In this document: positions 30,401-41,812 of the stretch, piece by piece
How positions within the stretch are numbered: the stretch's first letter is position 1
Layout of the letters: every line of letters starts with the position of its first letter
NCBI RefSeq assembly: GCF_958295425.1
Contig: NC_081143.1
Span: forward strand, 19,692,686 to 19,756,685
From: Solea solea
Taxonomy: Eukaryota; Chordata; Actinopteri; Pleuronectiformes; Soleidae
Reading direction: 5' to 3'
Length of the DNA: 64,000 nucleotides
Position numbers and translations under genes: made by a program
The notes under the pieces: model-generated
Databases searched by the model: none
What the model saw: the letters and a program-made list of their open reading frames with translations, nothing else
Told to the model about the DNA's origin: nothing

Positions 30401-33400
30401 TATGTCCTCTGAAGAACAATTGTGTGAGTTCACTTCTTTATGTGTTTCAAATATTCAGGGACCGTTTTTTTTTTTTTTTTTGGACAAATGACCAATCAGC
30501 TGGGGACAATTTGTCTAATTGGGGACAAAGTCTGTCTATATGTTTATGTGTTGAAAGTAAATTAAAAAAAATATACATAACAAAAAAATTATATGGGAAA
30601 AAACGCTGCTTGTGAGTGGCCGTTGCTTTTGATGCTTGTGTTTCTTTCCTTGAAGTGGTTTTTACATTTTAATTTCAAATATTGTGTTTTGATCTCTTCT
30701 GGATCTGCAGAGTTAAATGTAGTGGCTGATTTTTTTTCACTTTCTCTTTTTCTCTCACTAACAGAGAGCAACACAAACTGAAACACCAGTGTTTAAGAAA
30801 CATTAAATATTATTGTTGACGGCTATTTAGTGTCACTGTATGTGTAGAGCTGTAAAAGACAACATATATTTGTTTCTGTTTTCCCCAAGATAACTGCACC
30901 AGGAGATGACGAGAACAAGCTGATGGTATGTTTTTAACTTATCATTAAGTACTGGTTTGTACTGCATTTGATTAAGAACAAACTGTTTTCACGTTCATTT
31001 TTTCAATATTAACTAGAGAGGTTAGACCAGAATAAATATGTACATTTTCACATTTGCTTACATGAGAGTGTTTTTGTCGCAGGCAAAACCCAGACTGCAG
31101 AGAGAGGGCAGCTGTGCGTCTCTGCACAACTCTGTGATGAGAAACAGCATCTTCCAGCTCATGATACACACACTGGACCCACTCAGCGATGAAGGTAGGG
31201 GTGTAAGAGGGGAATACCCACGCACTGAAATGACAATGCACTGATTATTACAGTACATTCATCCACCAATAATTAAACTAAAGGTTAATATTAGACGATG
31301 CTTTAAAATATTGTGTTTAGGGTTTGAAACATGAAACATCCCCACTGCACAGATGTATTCATTTACATTAATTCACAAACTTATAGAAAGTTCTTATTTC
31401 CTTACTTACTTCAGGACATTTCAAAGAAAAGGCCTCAATCCTTCACAAAATGGCCAAGCAGAAGTGTAAAGAAGACGCTGCCGCTGCTGCTGCTGCTGCT
31501 GCCGCTGCCACTGCCAATGGTGTAGGTGGGTAACAGTGATGAATTGTAATATGTGGAAACCCAAAGACAGGTCAATTAGCAGATAATTAGTCACATTACA
31601 GTAACAGTGGCTAGTTGATGGATTTTAAAACTGCTCACAGATGAATCTACAGTATATTAATCGCAGGTGTAATTATATAATGGTAATACAATTGTGACAC
31701 ATAGCTGTATGTAGTTTTGAGTTTGTACGTTACATTCTAAAGTGTGTGCACTGTTGCCAAAGAGTGAAATCATCACTAAGCCTCCCCCACTTTTACTGTG
31801 ATATTTTTAATAACACATGGGACCCAGTGGCAGCTTACAACCACGAGTGGAAAGTCATTTTATTTACTTTATTTCATTATTGAGTAACGGTTTTTAATTT
31901 GTTTGCTGAGAAAATTAACAAGGATATTGTGTTTCCCGACACAGGAGTCTCCTCTAAGACACAACTTTCAAGAAATGCAAACTGTACAAAGTTTCATCTT
32001 TTTTTCTTACTATTTCACTTAAGTACATTTGACCACACTGCTCTTATGAGAGGTATTTAAAATCATTTTCTCTCGCTCTCCTTTTTCTTTCTTCAAGCTG
32101 ATAAAAACATCCCCAACAGTACGAACGTAGCAGTGGAAGTCACACCACCCATGAACGGTGTTGTAGGAGGAGATGAGGTACGATTTTTGTCATTAGCATT
32201 CTTCTAAAGAAAGTGTCCATGCCCCAGTTGCTGCTCACAGAAAAATGTCTTTGTCGACCTGGTCAGTAATAAAGAAAGCCAGTAATGTTAGTTATGAAGA
32301 GATTTTTCTAGGAGCATCAACTGGCATCAACACCACAACCGTTTAAGCCTTTTATTTCTGTAGGAACCTCAAGCATGTATAGAAGAAAATCTTTAATAAA
32401 TAAACACACGTTTCACTCAGTTATGGTTTCACCATTGCTGGAAATACATATACTGATGTATACAGTAAAAACATACAAACCTCTCCTCAGGGTGGTGAGG
32501 AAGAGGAGGATGAAGACCAGCCTCTGAGCCTGGCCTGGCCAGACACAAACAGGAAAAGACTCACCTACCTTGTAATCCTGCCCATTGTCCTTCCACTGTG
32601 GATCACACTGCCCGACGTCAGGCGAGAGGTGACCACACACGTGCATGTATAATATTACATGTTCCCATACTTGGGTGGGGATTTTCTATTGTTTGACATT
32701 TTTATTTTTGTCTTCATTTACTTATTTTCAGAGCTCAGCGCGTTTTTTCCCCGTCACTTTTCTTGGCGCCATCTGTTGGATTGCTTTCTTCTCCTACCTG
32801 ATGGTGTGGTGGGCTCACCAGGTACATTTTCTGTTTCTACTGTAGTACTTCTGAAGCCTCCTCTTACCAGGGTGCAGCAGTCAGGGTGTTGAATGTGTGA
32901 CCACGGCAGCTAATCCCGACTAATCTGCCTTGAGCCACAGCCAGATTGACGAAGAGCGTTCTATTTTAACAGCACAAATGCAAGGACAGGTCTGAAGCAG
33001 TGGGGTTATGTGTGCAAGGAGAAGCCTCTGCTTTTTTTTCTGGAGATATGTCAGATAAAATACAAAAAAGTGCCATTAAGGATTATAGTCCTGCTTGTGC
33101 CAGCAGGGAAATGCTCTCCCCTCAGTCTGTGCCGCAGTGGCAGAGTTACTTTATTTTTCCAAGTAAATCGCAGCACTCATTACAGTTTCAGTTCTGACCA
33201 CATCGGTGTTCATTCACTCATTTCTACTTAAAGATACAGTATAATATGTACCATTTCTGCATTAAAATTAAAAGAAAAAACAATGAGACAAATCTATATT
33301 GTGTTGACTAGTGTACTTGTAACATGTAAATAACATGTCATGTAATTTGTGTAGTGTACTTAGATTCTCTTTACCTGTCTCTACTCTCTGCTATAAATTC

Positions 33401-34774
33401 CGGGGCAAACCTCCTAGGAAATGTCATGTCAACGTGAGGAAGGAAATATCCGGTGTTACACTGCTCCCCGATGTCGTTAAAATTACATACTGTGCTTTTA
33501 AGGTTGCTGAATCATGCTAAAATAATTTCGTCTAAACAAATAATTTCATGAAGAAAGAATTCAGAGAAAATTAACTATATGAGCCTCAGTTGTCCTTACT
33601 TGAATATATGCATGTACAGAGAAGACATGCTTATAGACTGACCACGCACTTTGGCATATAATAGCAGACTATTATAATAGATAATAGTCTGTGTTGACAA
33701 AGGTTATGTCTTAATGAATGTTGTACTTAATACACAACATTAGAGATGTCAAAACATACATTAACAAGCTGTAGCAATTGGATTTCTCCTGTGTGATATC
33801 AATAATATCAAATATGATCTTATTTAATCCAAAATGTACCTGACAAACCAGTTACAAGACTGCAGAAGATAATGTCTTTTCTGACTCTACTGTGTATCAA
33901 AACTGTGCTGCTGCAACATGAAGCGATTCATTCTTCCCACCAGGTTGGAGAGACTTTCTGGATTACCGAGGAAATCATGGGTCTGACCATATTAGCTGCC
34001 GGAACCTCAATCCCTGACCTCATCACCAGTGTGATTGTGGCACGAAAAGGCCTCGGTGACATGGCCGTGTCCAGCTCTGTGGGCTCCAACATCTTTGATA
34101 TCACTGTGGGGTGAGTCCTGCATACGACAAGGAGAACCTTTTTCTTGTCATCAATGGCACCATTACATTTAGATCATAGGGAAGATTGGAAACAACAAAA
34201 CAGGACAGAACAGAACAGTGTTTGGTTTCTTTTTTCAATCACCCCATATCCTCACTTCCCCTATCATGATCATCCTCACCCTCCAACCCTTCAAAATCAC
34301 ATGATGAGTCAAGGAGACCAGACAAATAATCCAAAGAGTATAGGACAGTCACAACATACACATGTCTTACCCCTTTGTTAAAACCCTGCTTCCATCACCC
34401 AGAGAGTGACATGTAATGTGTATACATACAGGACACATATAAGATAGTATGTAACACAAGAGCTCTCGCTGTGAATCAGAGCATCAACAACAACCTGAAT
34501 GTTCTCTGCTTGTCCTCCTCCCAGTCTGCCATTCCCCTGGCTCCTCTACAACATCATCAACGACTTCAAACCAATAGAGGTGAGCAGCAACGGCCTGTTC
34601 TGTGCCATCGTCCTCCTCTTCATCATGCTCCTCTTCGTCATCATTTCCATTGCAACCTGCAAGTGGAAGATGAGCAAGTCTCTGGGCCTTCTCATGTTCC
34701 TGCTCTACTTCGTGTTCCTCGTCGTCAGCGTCATGCTGGAGGACAAAATCATCTCCTGTCCCATCACCATCTGA
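24424..34774 (+). CDS. slc24a2: sodium/potassium/calcium exchanger 2 (NCKX2)
   Basis: Coding exons: 24424-25347, 30890-30925, 31083-31194, 31415-31525, 32098-32177, 32491-32628, 32732-32821, 33944-34110, 34525-34774; 635 residues (human 661). This plasma membrane exchanger moves Ca2+ and K+ out for Na+ in, mainly in neurons and cones. Features: an N-terminal hydrophobic segment (about residues 47-70), an N-glycosylation site NLS (97-99), alpha-1 repeat with [14 protein letters not shown] (E189), a long cytoplasmic loop, and alpha-2 repeat with [15 protein letters not shown] (D522) in the exon at 33944. The C-terminus [12 protein letters not shown] is typical of NCKX2. ATGs at codons 1, 3 and 6 are all possible starts. 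Oddities: an 11-Ala run in the loop, and no sign of the alternatively spliced ~17-residue segment known in mammals. The SLC24A1 paralogue is the main alternative, but the short extracellular N-terminus and the C-terminus favour slc24a2. Confidence 0.92.
28527..28735 (+). mobile_element. tRNA-derived SINE in slc24a2 intron 1
   Basis: The head GCTCAGCTGATTAAGCTGG (A-box type) and CCCGGGTTTGAGCGTGGC (B-box type) are followed by a body ending AAAAATGCCCCCCAAAAATG, the classic layout of an abundant teleost SINE. Diverged, no clear target duplication seen. Confidence 0.7.
29430..29770 (-). repeat. dispersed retroelement fragment in reverse orientation, slc24a2 intron 1
   Basis: Starts with reversed tail sequence CAATCAAATCAAATCAAAATG and TATTTGTATAGTGCTATA, i.e. 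the complement of a GCGCTATACAAATA...(TTGAT)n LINE/SINE tail. It continues into an interspersed sequence with conserved wording (CTGACACTGAGAGCTGGTTC). Family not named with certainty. Confidence 0.55.
31477..31509 (+). repeat. slc24a2: GCN triplet run coding for 11 alanines in slc24a2
   Basis: Inside the exon at 31415-31525, eleven consecutive Ala codons (GCT/GCC, six of them GCT in a row) follow KCKED. The human protein has no alanine run here. The tract lies in the large cytoplasmic loop between the two halves of the exchanger. Confidence 0.9.
32822..33943 (+). other. slc24a2: slc24a2 intron 7, no recognisable content
   Basis: About 1.1 kb of AT-rich intron between the WWAHQ exon and the alpha-2 exon. 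I see no repeat family or exon-like sequence in it. Confidence 0.6.
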
Positions 34775-34848
34775 GAGGGAGAGACACAGTGACTGGTTGA
34801 TTCTCAGAGAGTAAACATACATGTGTGCAATGATCTATCGTACTGACC

Positions 34849-34882
<34 letters not shown>

Positions 34883-36420
34883 CAGTATCGGACTGCACAC
34901 TCGCAGATACTCGGCTCTACATCCACACGCTCACTTTCAACCTGTACCTGAAGCAAACTCATAAACATACACAAGTGCAGACTGGTGCGTCACAGCCTTG
35001 AAGAAGTGGTAGACGAGCCAGTCCTTCATTCATGGACTTATGCCACCTAGTCAGAGAAACTCCTCTCACCTGAAACCATGTTATCCACTACCTATTATTT
35101 GCTGAAAGTGATTGGAACACCACCAGGATGGAAACTTGAAACAAAAAACTCTTTTTCTTTTCTTTTTTTAATCAAAGGACTACGAGGCAGTGTAAGACTC
35201 AAGGGGTGAAAACAACTTTGTTTTTGTTTTGTTTGTTTGTTTGCAGAGATCTGGTGGGATCATATATATCAAACCGGGGAAACACATCTGTCTAAAACAA
35301 AGCTGCTGCTTCTCAGACCTCAAGATTTTAACTCTGTCCGTTCCACCACCTGTGTGGCTTTGCAATGTCATCAGCAGAGAGATGCTTTAGTGTTGCTTTC
35401 AAATTCAGCATTTCTACTTTCCATGTTATAGATATGTACTGAAGAAAACAATAGTGTAGCATGGACCAAGACTGAAGTGGATGAGATGTATCATGCTCAT
35501 TATTTCTGCTTTTATCAATATATTCCAACTATTTTATTTGAGTTTTTTGTGTCATAAGGTTGTAAGGAAGTTTGGTTATTTCCCTCTTTGGTTCTTTTAT
35601 CTGTCTGCCTTTACTTACACCACTTTAGAACAAGATTAATTAATTTACTTGACAAAAAAACTGGACAATTTCTGGTGCAGTGGAATGCTCCCAGTGAGAA
35701 AGGACAATGACGGGAGGACGGCAGTTTCATGTCTCTCTCTTGAATGGATGCATTTATAAAAACAAAATGGTTTCTGTGATGTAACGACTGATGCCAAGTA
35801 CTGTATAATGCTGTATAATGCATATACATTGCTGTAGGCTGCTGTAGGCCTTTTGTATATCATAAAGGCCTAATGTGTCCATCATTGTGATGTTCACACG
35901 ATACCTTCTTTTTTTTTAATTTTATGACATACAGTTTGAAATCTAGTTTGTTTTAAGAGAAATTATACATAATGGACATATGAATATAAATATGTGTGTG
36001 CACATATGTTTATGTCTTTACTTCTCTGTACGTAACTCCAAACATGGACGAGGAAAAACATCCCACATTGTTCTCGAATTCGAGTTACATTACATTACAT
36101 TAATACAAATTAAATATCTTCATTTTAATTTAAAGGTAAAGAATGGTTTCCATGACTTTATCCAGTGCACATATTCCAAAAGGTTTGCAAAAAAGATTAC
36201 AATAAAGAAGAATGTGCATTTCCTCTCTGTTTATGGGGACTTGAGGATTTCTTTTTCTCATTAATTTTCTACAAACTGATGAAGGGAAACTCACAAATAG
36301 GGCTGAAACAATCAATCGATTACTTAATTATCAGTGAACTATTTTGATAATCGATTGTTTTTAAAGAATTCAAACAGGTTTTCAGACAGACATTATAACA
36401 GTCATCCAGGTCATAGTCTT

Positions 36421-36680
36421 CTTCAGTAGTTAGCTGTGGGCAACTGGACTTGCTTGAGTTGAAGACGTTTCATCCAAGAGGCTTCTTCAGTTCTGACCAA
36501 TCTAGTGGGAAGAACCTGAGGCTGATACCGGTCTAGAGAGTCATTAAGTTGAACAGTTCAGGTGACCCTGAACTGAACACCTTGTGTCAGTTCTTCCCAC
36601 TGAAAAAGCCTCTTGAATGAGAGGTGAAACGTATTCAACTGAACTCAAGCAAGTCCAGTCGCCCACAGCCCGCTACAGAA
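36421..36680. repeat. foldback repeat with ~70-bp arms
   Basis: The left arm (36421-36491; AACTGGACTTGCTTGAGTTG, AGACGTTTCA, AAGAGGCTTCTTCAGT) is an imperfect reverse complement of the right arm (36599-36680; AAAAAGCCTCTTGAATGAGA, AACTCAAGCAAGTCCAGT). About 105 bases separate them. This arm sequence is common in teleost genomes. Confidence 0.8.
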
Positions 36681-37232
36681 GAACATGTGACACATGTTTC
36701 CTTCTTCTATGTCAAATAGAACAATATGAGGGAGATAAGTTATTATCCCAGACATGTTTAAAATGCTTTCATCTGTCTGAATAGCATCCTCCTCTGCTTT
36801 TGTTTCGTACAGTGGTGCAGGAGTTGTTCAGTGTTTAATTGTTAAATAGTTTCAGTGCAAAACTATGTCATAAATGGGTTTTCCCTTTTCACATCACTGG
36901 ATCGGATTGTCCATAAACAGCAGTTATACATTATATTCTCCATACTATTTTTTTTTTTATTTTAACGTTTTCACTAATCACTATATATTTTACACTACAA
37001 ATTAATATATGTTTGTATAAGTTTATCCATGAATTTGAGCACAATTATTCCCATTCCCCCAGTGGTCAATTGTGTATTTTGTATTGTAACACGAGGCATG
37101 TACATAAAAGCCTGTATGTAATGATAGTCAGAGCATAGTTTACAAACCTGAAGACAGTTTTTAATGTAAGTCTCCAGCTTCTAATTTTAGCCTGTAAATG
37201 CAGCATCGTTTCCATATCTCATGTGAATGTGA

Positions 37233-37276
<44 letters not shown>

Positions 37277-37464
37277 TGAATGACTGCATTTAGCAACATC
37301 TTCTCAACTATTTTGATTACCTTGACAAATGGTGAAATGCTTTCGCTTTGGAATCTACTGTGTACATTATGCAAGCATGGTATCATATCCATGTACTATC
37401 TGAACTGTGTATTATACTGTAAAAAGATGTGTCGCTCCACTGTGTATAATGTGTCATGTGATCA

Positions 37465-37470
37465 AATAAA
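37465..37470 (+). terminator. slc24a2: candidate slc24a2 polyadenylation signal (AATAAA)
   Basis: Canonical hexamer preceded by ATGTGATC and followed by GT-rich CAAGTGGTGTTTTGAG, a plausible downstream element. It is the strongest candidate between the slc24a2 stop and xpa. Confidence 0.5.
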
Positions 37471-37990
37471 TCAAAATTCACATTTTCACAAGTGGTGTTT
37501 TGAGTTAAAGGCCCAGAAACAGACTAATGATGACTGATTTGGCATGTTGCTTTTAACCAATGAAATTGGGTCACTTCGACAGTACGGTTTTGTCAAGTTT
37601 GGAAACCTTCTCATCTCAAAGGATCCAATTAAAATGATAAGTTAACAAACCATTTAAAAGTTCAGGTCACTTCACCCTCACCTTGGACTCCTCACAGCAG
37701 CAAGCACATTTGCAGTGTCATCTATCAGGATGTGATCTGCTTTTCTTTGACACAAGCCTCTTACAGCAGCATGTGTGGCCTTGACCAGTGTGATGCAACG
37801 GGGATTCGCTGGATGCTTGAGGACAGTCAGTAAACAACATACTAATTTGCTTTCCCCCTGCCTTTCTGTTTATGTGTCTCTCTCTCTACAATGGCACACA
37901 GTGATGTTTTATTTTGTTATTGAACTTCAGGTATTCCTTTGATTAAAAACAGTCAGTTTGATATTTGATAATCATATCCCCTTTTTGCAG

Positions 37991-38041
37991 GACGCAGAGA
38001 AGACTGTCAACCCTCCTTCCACTGTTCAGAAAGTAAATAAG
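37991..38041 (+). other. exon-like 51-bp open segment of unknown origin
   Basis: Preceded by CCCCTTTTTGCAG and followed by GTAGCTAC. The 17 codons read DAEKTVNPPSTVQKVNK in one frame, with length divisible by three. It sits between slc24a2 and xpa and matches no protein I recognise. It could be a chance splice-like context or an alternative exon. Confidence 0.25.
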
Positions 38042-38223
38042 GTAGCTACTTTTATTTCAGTTTTAAATGAGCTTCAGACTTGTCTCCTTGTTGATGATTC
38101 ACCCTATGTAGCAACAACTGTCCAAAAAAACAAACATTGGAGTGTCAATGGAACTTCACTGGACCATGTTTTGCACTCCAGGGTGTGTTACCAAAGGTGA
38201 TGCCACGTAAAGGCTCATTCATT

Positions 38224-38666
38224 GTCTAAGGCAGGAGTCTGCAACCTTTAGAATGAAAAGAGCCATTGTTGTCCCCTCTCCACCCAAATAAAATGAATAC
38301 CAAAACCCATTTGATAAGATTAAGATAATATTACATGTAATGTTTTTCATATCCAGATATACATATACATATATACTGTACATAGAGCCAATATATATGT
38401 AGATACAGAATTATAAAGACCTAGTCCTTCCATTGTTGGTGGATAATTAATTAAAAGTAACCCATAAATAAAGCAATATTTGGATTTTATTTTATGTAGT
38501 TCATGCTTGAGAAAACTTGCCTGGCATAAACAGGTATGTGCATCCAAAGATGGACAGTTTTGTCAGGATTTGGGTTGGTTTTCAATATCACATTTGACGT
38601 AGACATTGGATGTAATGCACACAAATAAGAAAACACTTTCATTGATCTCTAAATAAGAAGGACGAA

Positions 38667-38731
<65 letters not shown>

Positions 38732-38768
38732 GCTGTAGAGCCACAGGTTGCAGACCCCTGGTCTAAGG
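38224..38768. mobile_element. hAT-type MITE with perfect 8-bp target duplication
   Basis: Element 38232-38760 starts CAGGAGTCTGCAACC and ends GGTTGCAGACCCCTG (inverted ends with one or two mismatches). It is flanked on both sides by GTCTAAGG (38224-38231 and 38761-38768), an exact 8-bp duplication as hAT transposases make. The interior is non-coding and contains a (TA)n run at about 38672-38728. Confidence 0.9.
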
Positions 38769-39263
38769 TAATCAAGTGGTTTTAAAGCGACTACAAACGG
38801 ATTTGAGGTCGGACACTTTTGCTCTCATGGTGCAACAGCGCCCACTAGCGGCAACAAATGTTAACTGCACAATAATTCCAGAATGCAAAGAATACAGAAG
38901 AATACGGAAAATACATTAAGGTGAAGGCAATATCAACTCATTATTTCTGTAAACACTAAAAACAATTAAACAATATAATAACCGTTGTTGTCTGAACAGT
39001 TAAGATGTTTACATTATTACACTTCCCCTACATCATCAATATGTTACATTACATTTCTGCTCATAATCCGTCCCAGTGTTACACACTGTACGTTAAGGTA
39101 AAATGTCATCAAAGTAATAGTCTCTTTACTGAAGGAAATATTTGACTACTGTGAACAGAAACTTTGCGATTTGGATGCTGTACTTTACAAATCCGCCAGG
39201 GGCGATAATGCGCCTAAAAGTTCAAAATAAAAAAAGGAGAGAAGGGAGGAGAAGAAGAAGAAA

Positions 39264-39332
39264 CCGGAAACATGGATGTTGTTTGATAGGTGAACAACAG
39301 ACCATTCAAATAACTTTAAAACGGCACCGGAA
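39264..39332 (+). promoter_or_regulatory. paired ETS-type sites upstream of xpa
   Basis: Two ACCGGAAAC motifs (CCGGAA cores at 39264-39269 and 39327-39332) lie 120-190 bases before the xpa start codon in a TATA-less, purine-rich region. ETS/GABP sites are usual in housekeeping promoters. An out-of-frame ATG at 39438 precedes the xpa ATG. Confidence 0.4.
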
Positions 39333-39451
39333 ACAGGCATGTTTTACTTTGGTAACAACAGCCTGTCAACAGAGCATAATTCCGAGTCTATTACGGGGAG
39401 CAGTTAGTTTGATTCGCCCTCATGCGGTGATCATTGTATGAGGGAAACAAC

Positions 39452-41812
39452 ATGGACACAGAGGCAGTGGACGCTGCTGGACCCGAACCAGAGCAGAGTC
39501 CGAATTCCGAACTCTCTGCAGCAATGCGGGCCAAGATCGAGAGGAACCGGCAACGCGCTCTGATGCTCCGACAGGCCCGGGTCGCCAGCCGCCCTTTGTC
39601 TGCTGTGGAGGGAGCAACGTCTTCCAAAGTGTCCAAAACCGTCGACTCTGGTGGAGGTTTCTTCATCGAGGAGGAGGAGGAGGGAGAAGAAGAGCACAGG
39701 ACCAGGAGGGTGGTGCACGAGCCAGGTGTGTGTGTGTGTGTGTGTTCATAATATAATATATAACATAATATAAAATACACTGACCCTGTCAGGACCAATA
39801 GTCTTCATGCCATGGAGACCAAAACCTGATCTGAATTGTGGTTAGGTTAAGAATTAACTGGTTAATTTGGCTCTTCAGCCGCTCTGTAGTGGCTCCTTGT
39901 AGCTATGAAGAAAAAATATTTATTATTGATGTCTACATCAAATGCGATATTGAAAAACCCTTGCCAAAAGCCATTCCCAACACTTAAATGAAGTAATGTG
40001 CACACAAAGAAGTACACATTTGGATTCCTGTCCATCTTTGAACCCACATACTTTGGACCCCTACATACTGGTTTTCTCTAGCATGAACTACATACAATCC
40101 AAATATTGTTTTATTTAATTTCAAAGTAGTTCTTTTTTCTCCACTTTATAAGAGCAAAAAACAGCAATGAATTGTCAACAGTTTTTTTGTAGTTATATAG
40201 TATACTGTATATGTATAAAAAAAACCTTTATGATATTATCTTGATTTTAAGGGTCAAATAGGTTTGGTAGCCCCTGGTTTAGGCTGTTCAAATTAAAGGA
40301 ACTGAATTTGAATTCCTTAAAAACAACTGTGTGTGTTTGTATGTGCATGTAAGTCACTTTGGATAAAAGCGTCTGCTAAATGACATGTAATGTAATGTAA
40401 TGTAATTGTGTATGTATGTGTTTTATCCTTTCCAGCTCCAGTGATTAAGCCAGACTACTTGGTGTGCGATGACTGTGGAAAACCCTTCATGGACTCTTAC
40501 CTCAGCAACAGCTTTGACCTCTCCGTGTGTGACAAGTGCAGGTACACACACCATGTCTCATGGTTTAGTTTTGTTTTCCTGTCCCTTTTTTTTTCTTAAA
40601 CATTTCTAGTGTTTGCTGTACAATGACATGACTTAATCACAGTCAAATGTACCTTTTAAACATCCTTCTCTTCAGGGACAATGAGGAGAAGCACAAGCTG
40701 ATCTCCAGAACAGAGGCCAAGCAGCAGTACCTGCTCCAGAACTGTGACCTGGACAAGCGAGATCCTCCACTCAGGTTTATACTGAAGAAAAACCCTCACA
40801 ACTCACGCTGGGGGGATATGAAGCTCTACCTCAAAGTACAGGTACAGCTTTACTCTCTCTCCCTGCAGTGTAGAGTCTCTTATATCCTTTTCTTTTCAGC
40901 GCAACCTATATGCAATCTGATTAAAATTATTTTCTTTTTCATTTTCACCAACTATATAAACACACCTGAGCAAAGAGTACTAAAAAATAAAATAAAAACT
41001 GTGATTTCTGCACATTATCGTTTTTTTTCCTTCTATATGTGATATGAAATTAATCATAACTGACTCAACAACACCTAAGCATAAACATTAAAACACACAC
41101 ATCCCCAGGATGTCCATAGAAGAAGTTGGGTATTAATCCCACGGCAATTTACCAAGGGTGTACCTGTGTTAAATATAATGCACTAAATTACAGCTGCTCT
41201 AAATAAGTACACATTAACTTCTAGTGTATATACACAGAGACAATCATCCACTCTTACACTCACACCTACAGTGAATTTAGAGTGTCCCATCAGAGGGAGA
41301 ACATGCAGACTCCACACAGAAAGACCCTTGTTGTGAACTTGGATCTTCTTACTGCAAAGAAGTCAACAAATCAAACAACTCTATGTACTCTATGTACTGT
41401 ATGTATTATCCGTGTATTTATTTATATATGTGTTGGTGCACCCCAGGTGGAGAACAGATGTATGGAGGTGTGGGGTTCAGAGGAGGCTCTGGAGGAGGCC
41501 AAGGAAACAAGGGAAGGAAACCGAGAGGTGAAGAAACAAAAACGCTTCAACAAGAAAGTCAAAGGTCAGTTTCCTTTTTGAGACAAAAACCCACCTTGCC
41601 AACTCCGTTTACACTGAGTCTGTTGTTTTTCAAAGTCAGCGTGTGTTTTTGTGTCAGAGCTGCGCAGGGCAGTGAGGAGCAGCATGTGGACCAAAACAAC
41701 CACTGCTCACCAGCATCAGTATGGACCAGAGGAGGTGGTGGACCCAGAGGACGACCTGTACAAGAAAACCTGCACCACCTGCGGACATGAACTCACCTAC
41801 GAGAAGATGTAA
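39452..41812 (+). CDS. xpa: DNA repair protein XPA (nucleotide excision repair scaffold)
   Basis: Coding exons: 39452-39725, 40436-40541, 40676-40841, 41447-41564, 41658-41812; 272 residues (human 273). XPA verifies DNA damage and holds together RPA, ERCC1-XPF and TFIIH in the nucleus. Seen here: an N-terminal basic helix of the RPA32-binding type (residues 22-48), the ERCC1-binding GGGF (67-70) followed by an acidic run, and a C4 zinc finger with Cys102, Cys105, Cys123 and Cys126 spanning exon 2. The DNA-binding core follows ([11 protein letters not shown]... [15 protein letters not shown]), and the C-terminal [13 protein letters not shown]. The start ATG at 39452 is chosen because it gives MDTEAVD... 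of family length; the nearby ATG at 39438 is in another frame. Exon 1's donor merges into a (GT)n tract. Confidence 0.95.
39720..39860. repeat. fragment of a (CA)n-associated dispersed repeat, xpa intron 1
   Basis: A (GT)n run at the xpa exon 1 donor is followed by CACTGACCCTGTCAGGACCA, GGAGACCAAAACCTG and ATTGTGGTTAGGTTAA, words shared with copies at about 49355, 51630, 56220 and 59770. Confidence 0.55.
40349..40406 (+). repeat. SINE/LINE tail with (TGTAA)n, xpa intron 1
   Basis: AAGTCACTTTGGATAAAAGC GTCTGCTAAATGACA then tandem TGTAA units, a widely shared teleost retroposon 3' tail, ending about 30 bases before xpa exon 2. Confidence 0.75.
41225..41340 (-). mobile_element. SINE fragment (reverse orientation), xpa intron 3
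   Basis: Reads GAGAACATGCAGACTCCACA CAGAAAGACCC, the complement of the 'TGTGTGGAGTTTGCATGTTCTC' body of the same SINE type found at 51945. It lies about 100 bases before xpa exon 4. Confidence 0.6.

Larger units (their letters stand above)
25348..30889 (+). other. slc24a2: slc24a2 intron 1 (5.5 kb)
   Basis: Large first intron. It holds a CATC-rich low-complexity stretch just after the donor (about 25360-25430), a diverged copy of the 21.6-kb repeat (about 26084-26140), a 'CAGGGCTGTCAAAC'-type repeat with ATTAATCGATT words (about 26997-27120), a tRNA-derived SINE (28527-28735), an (AG)n run (about 28903-28925), and a long dispersed repeat (29430-29770). No coding exon recognised. Confidence 0.6.
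34775..37500 (+). other. slc24a2: slc24a2 3' untranslated region (inferred)
   Basis: A ~2.7 kb stretch after the stop with no coding signal, containing a (CA)n tract (about 34852-34879), a foldback repeat (36421-36680) and a (GT)n tract (about 37230-37275). It ends at a good AATAAA (37465-37470). Long 3' UTRs are usual for this gene, but the true end is inferred. Confidence 0.45.
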
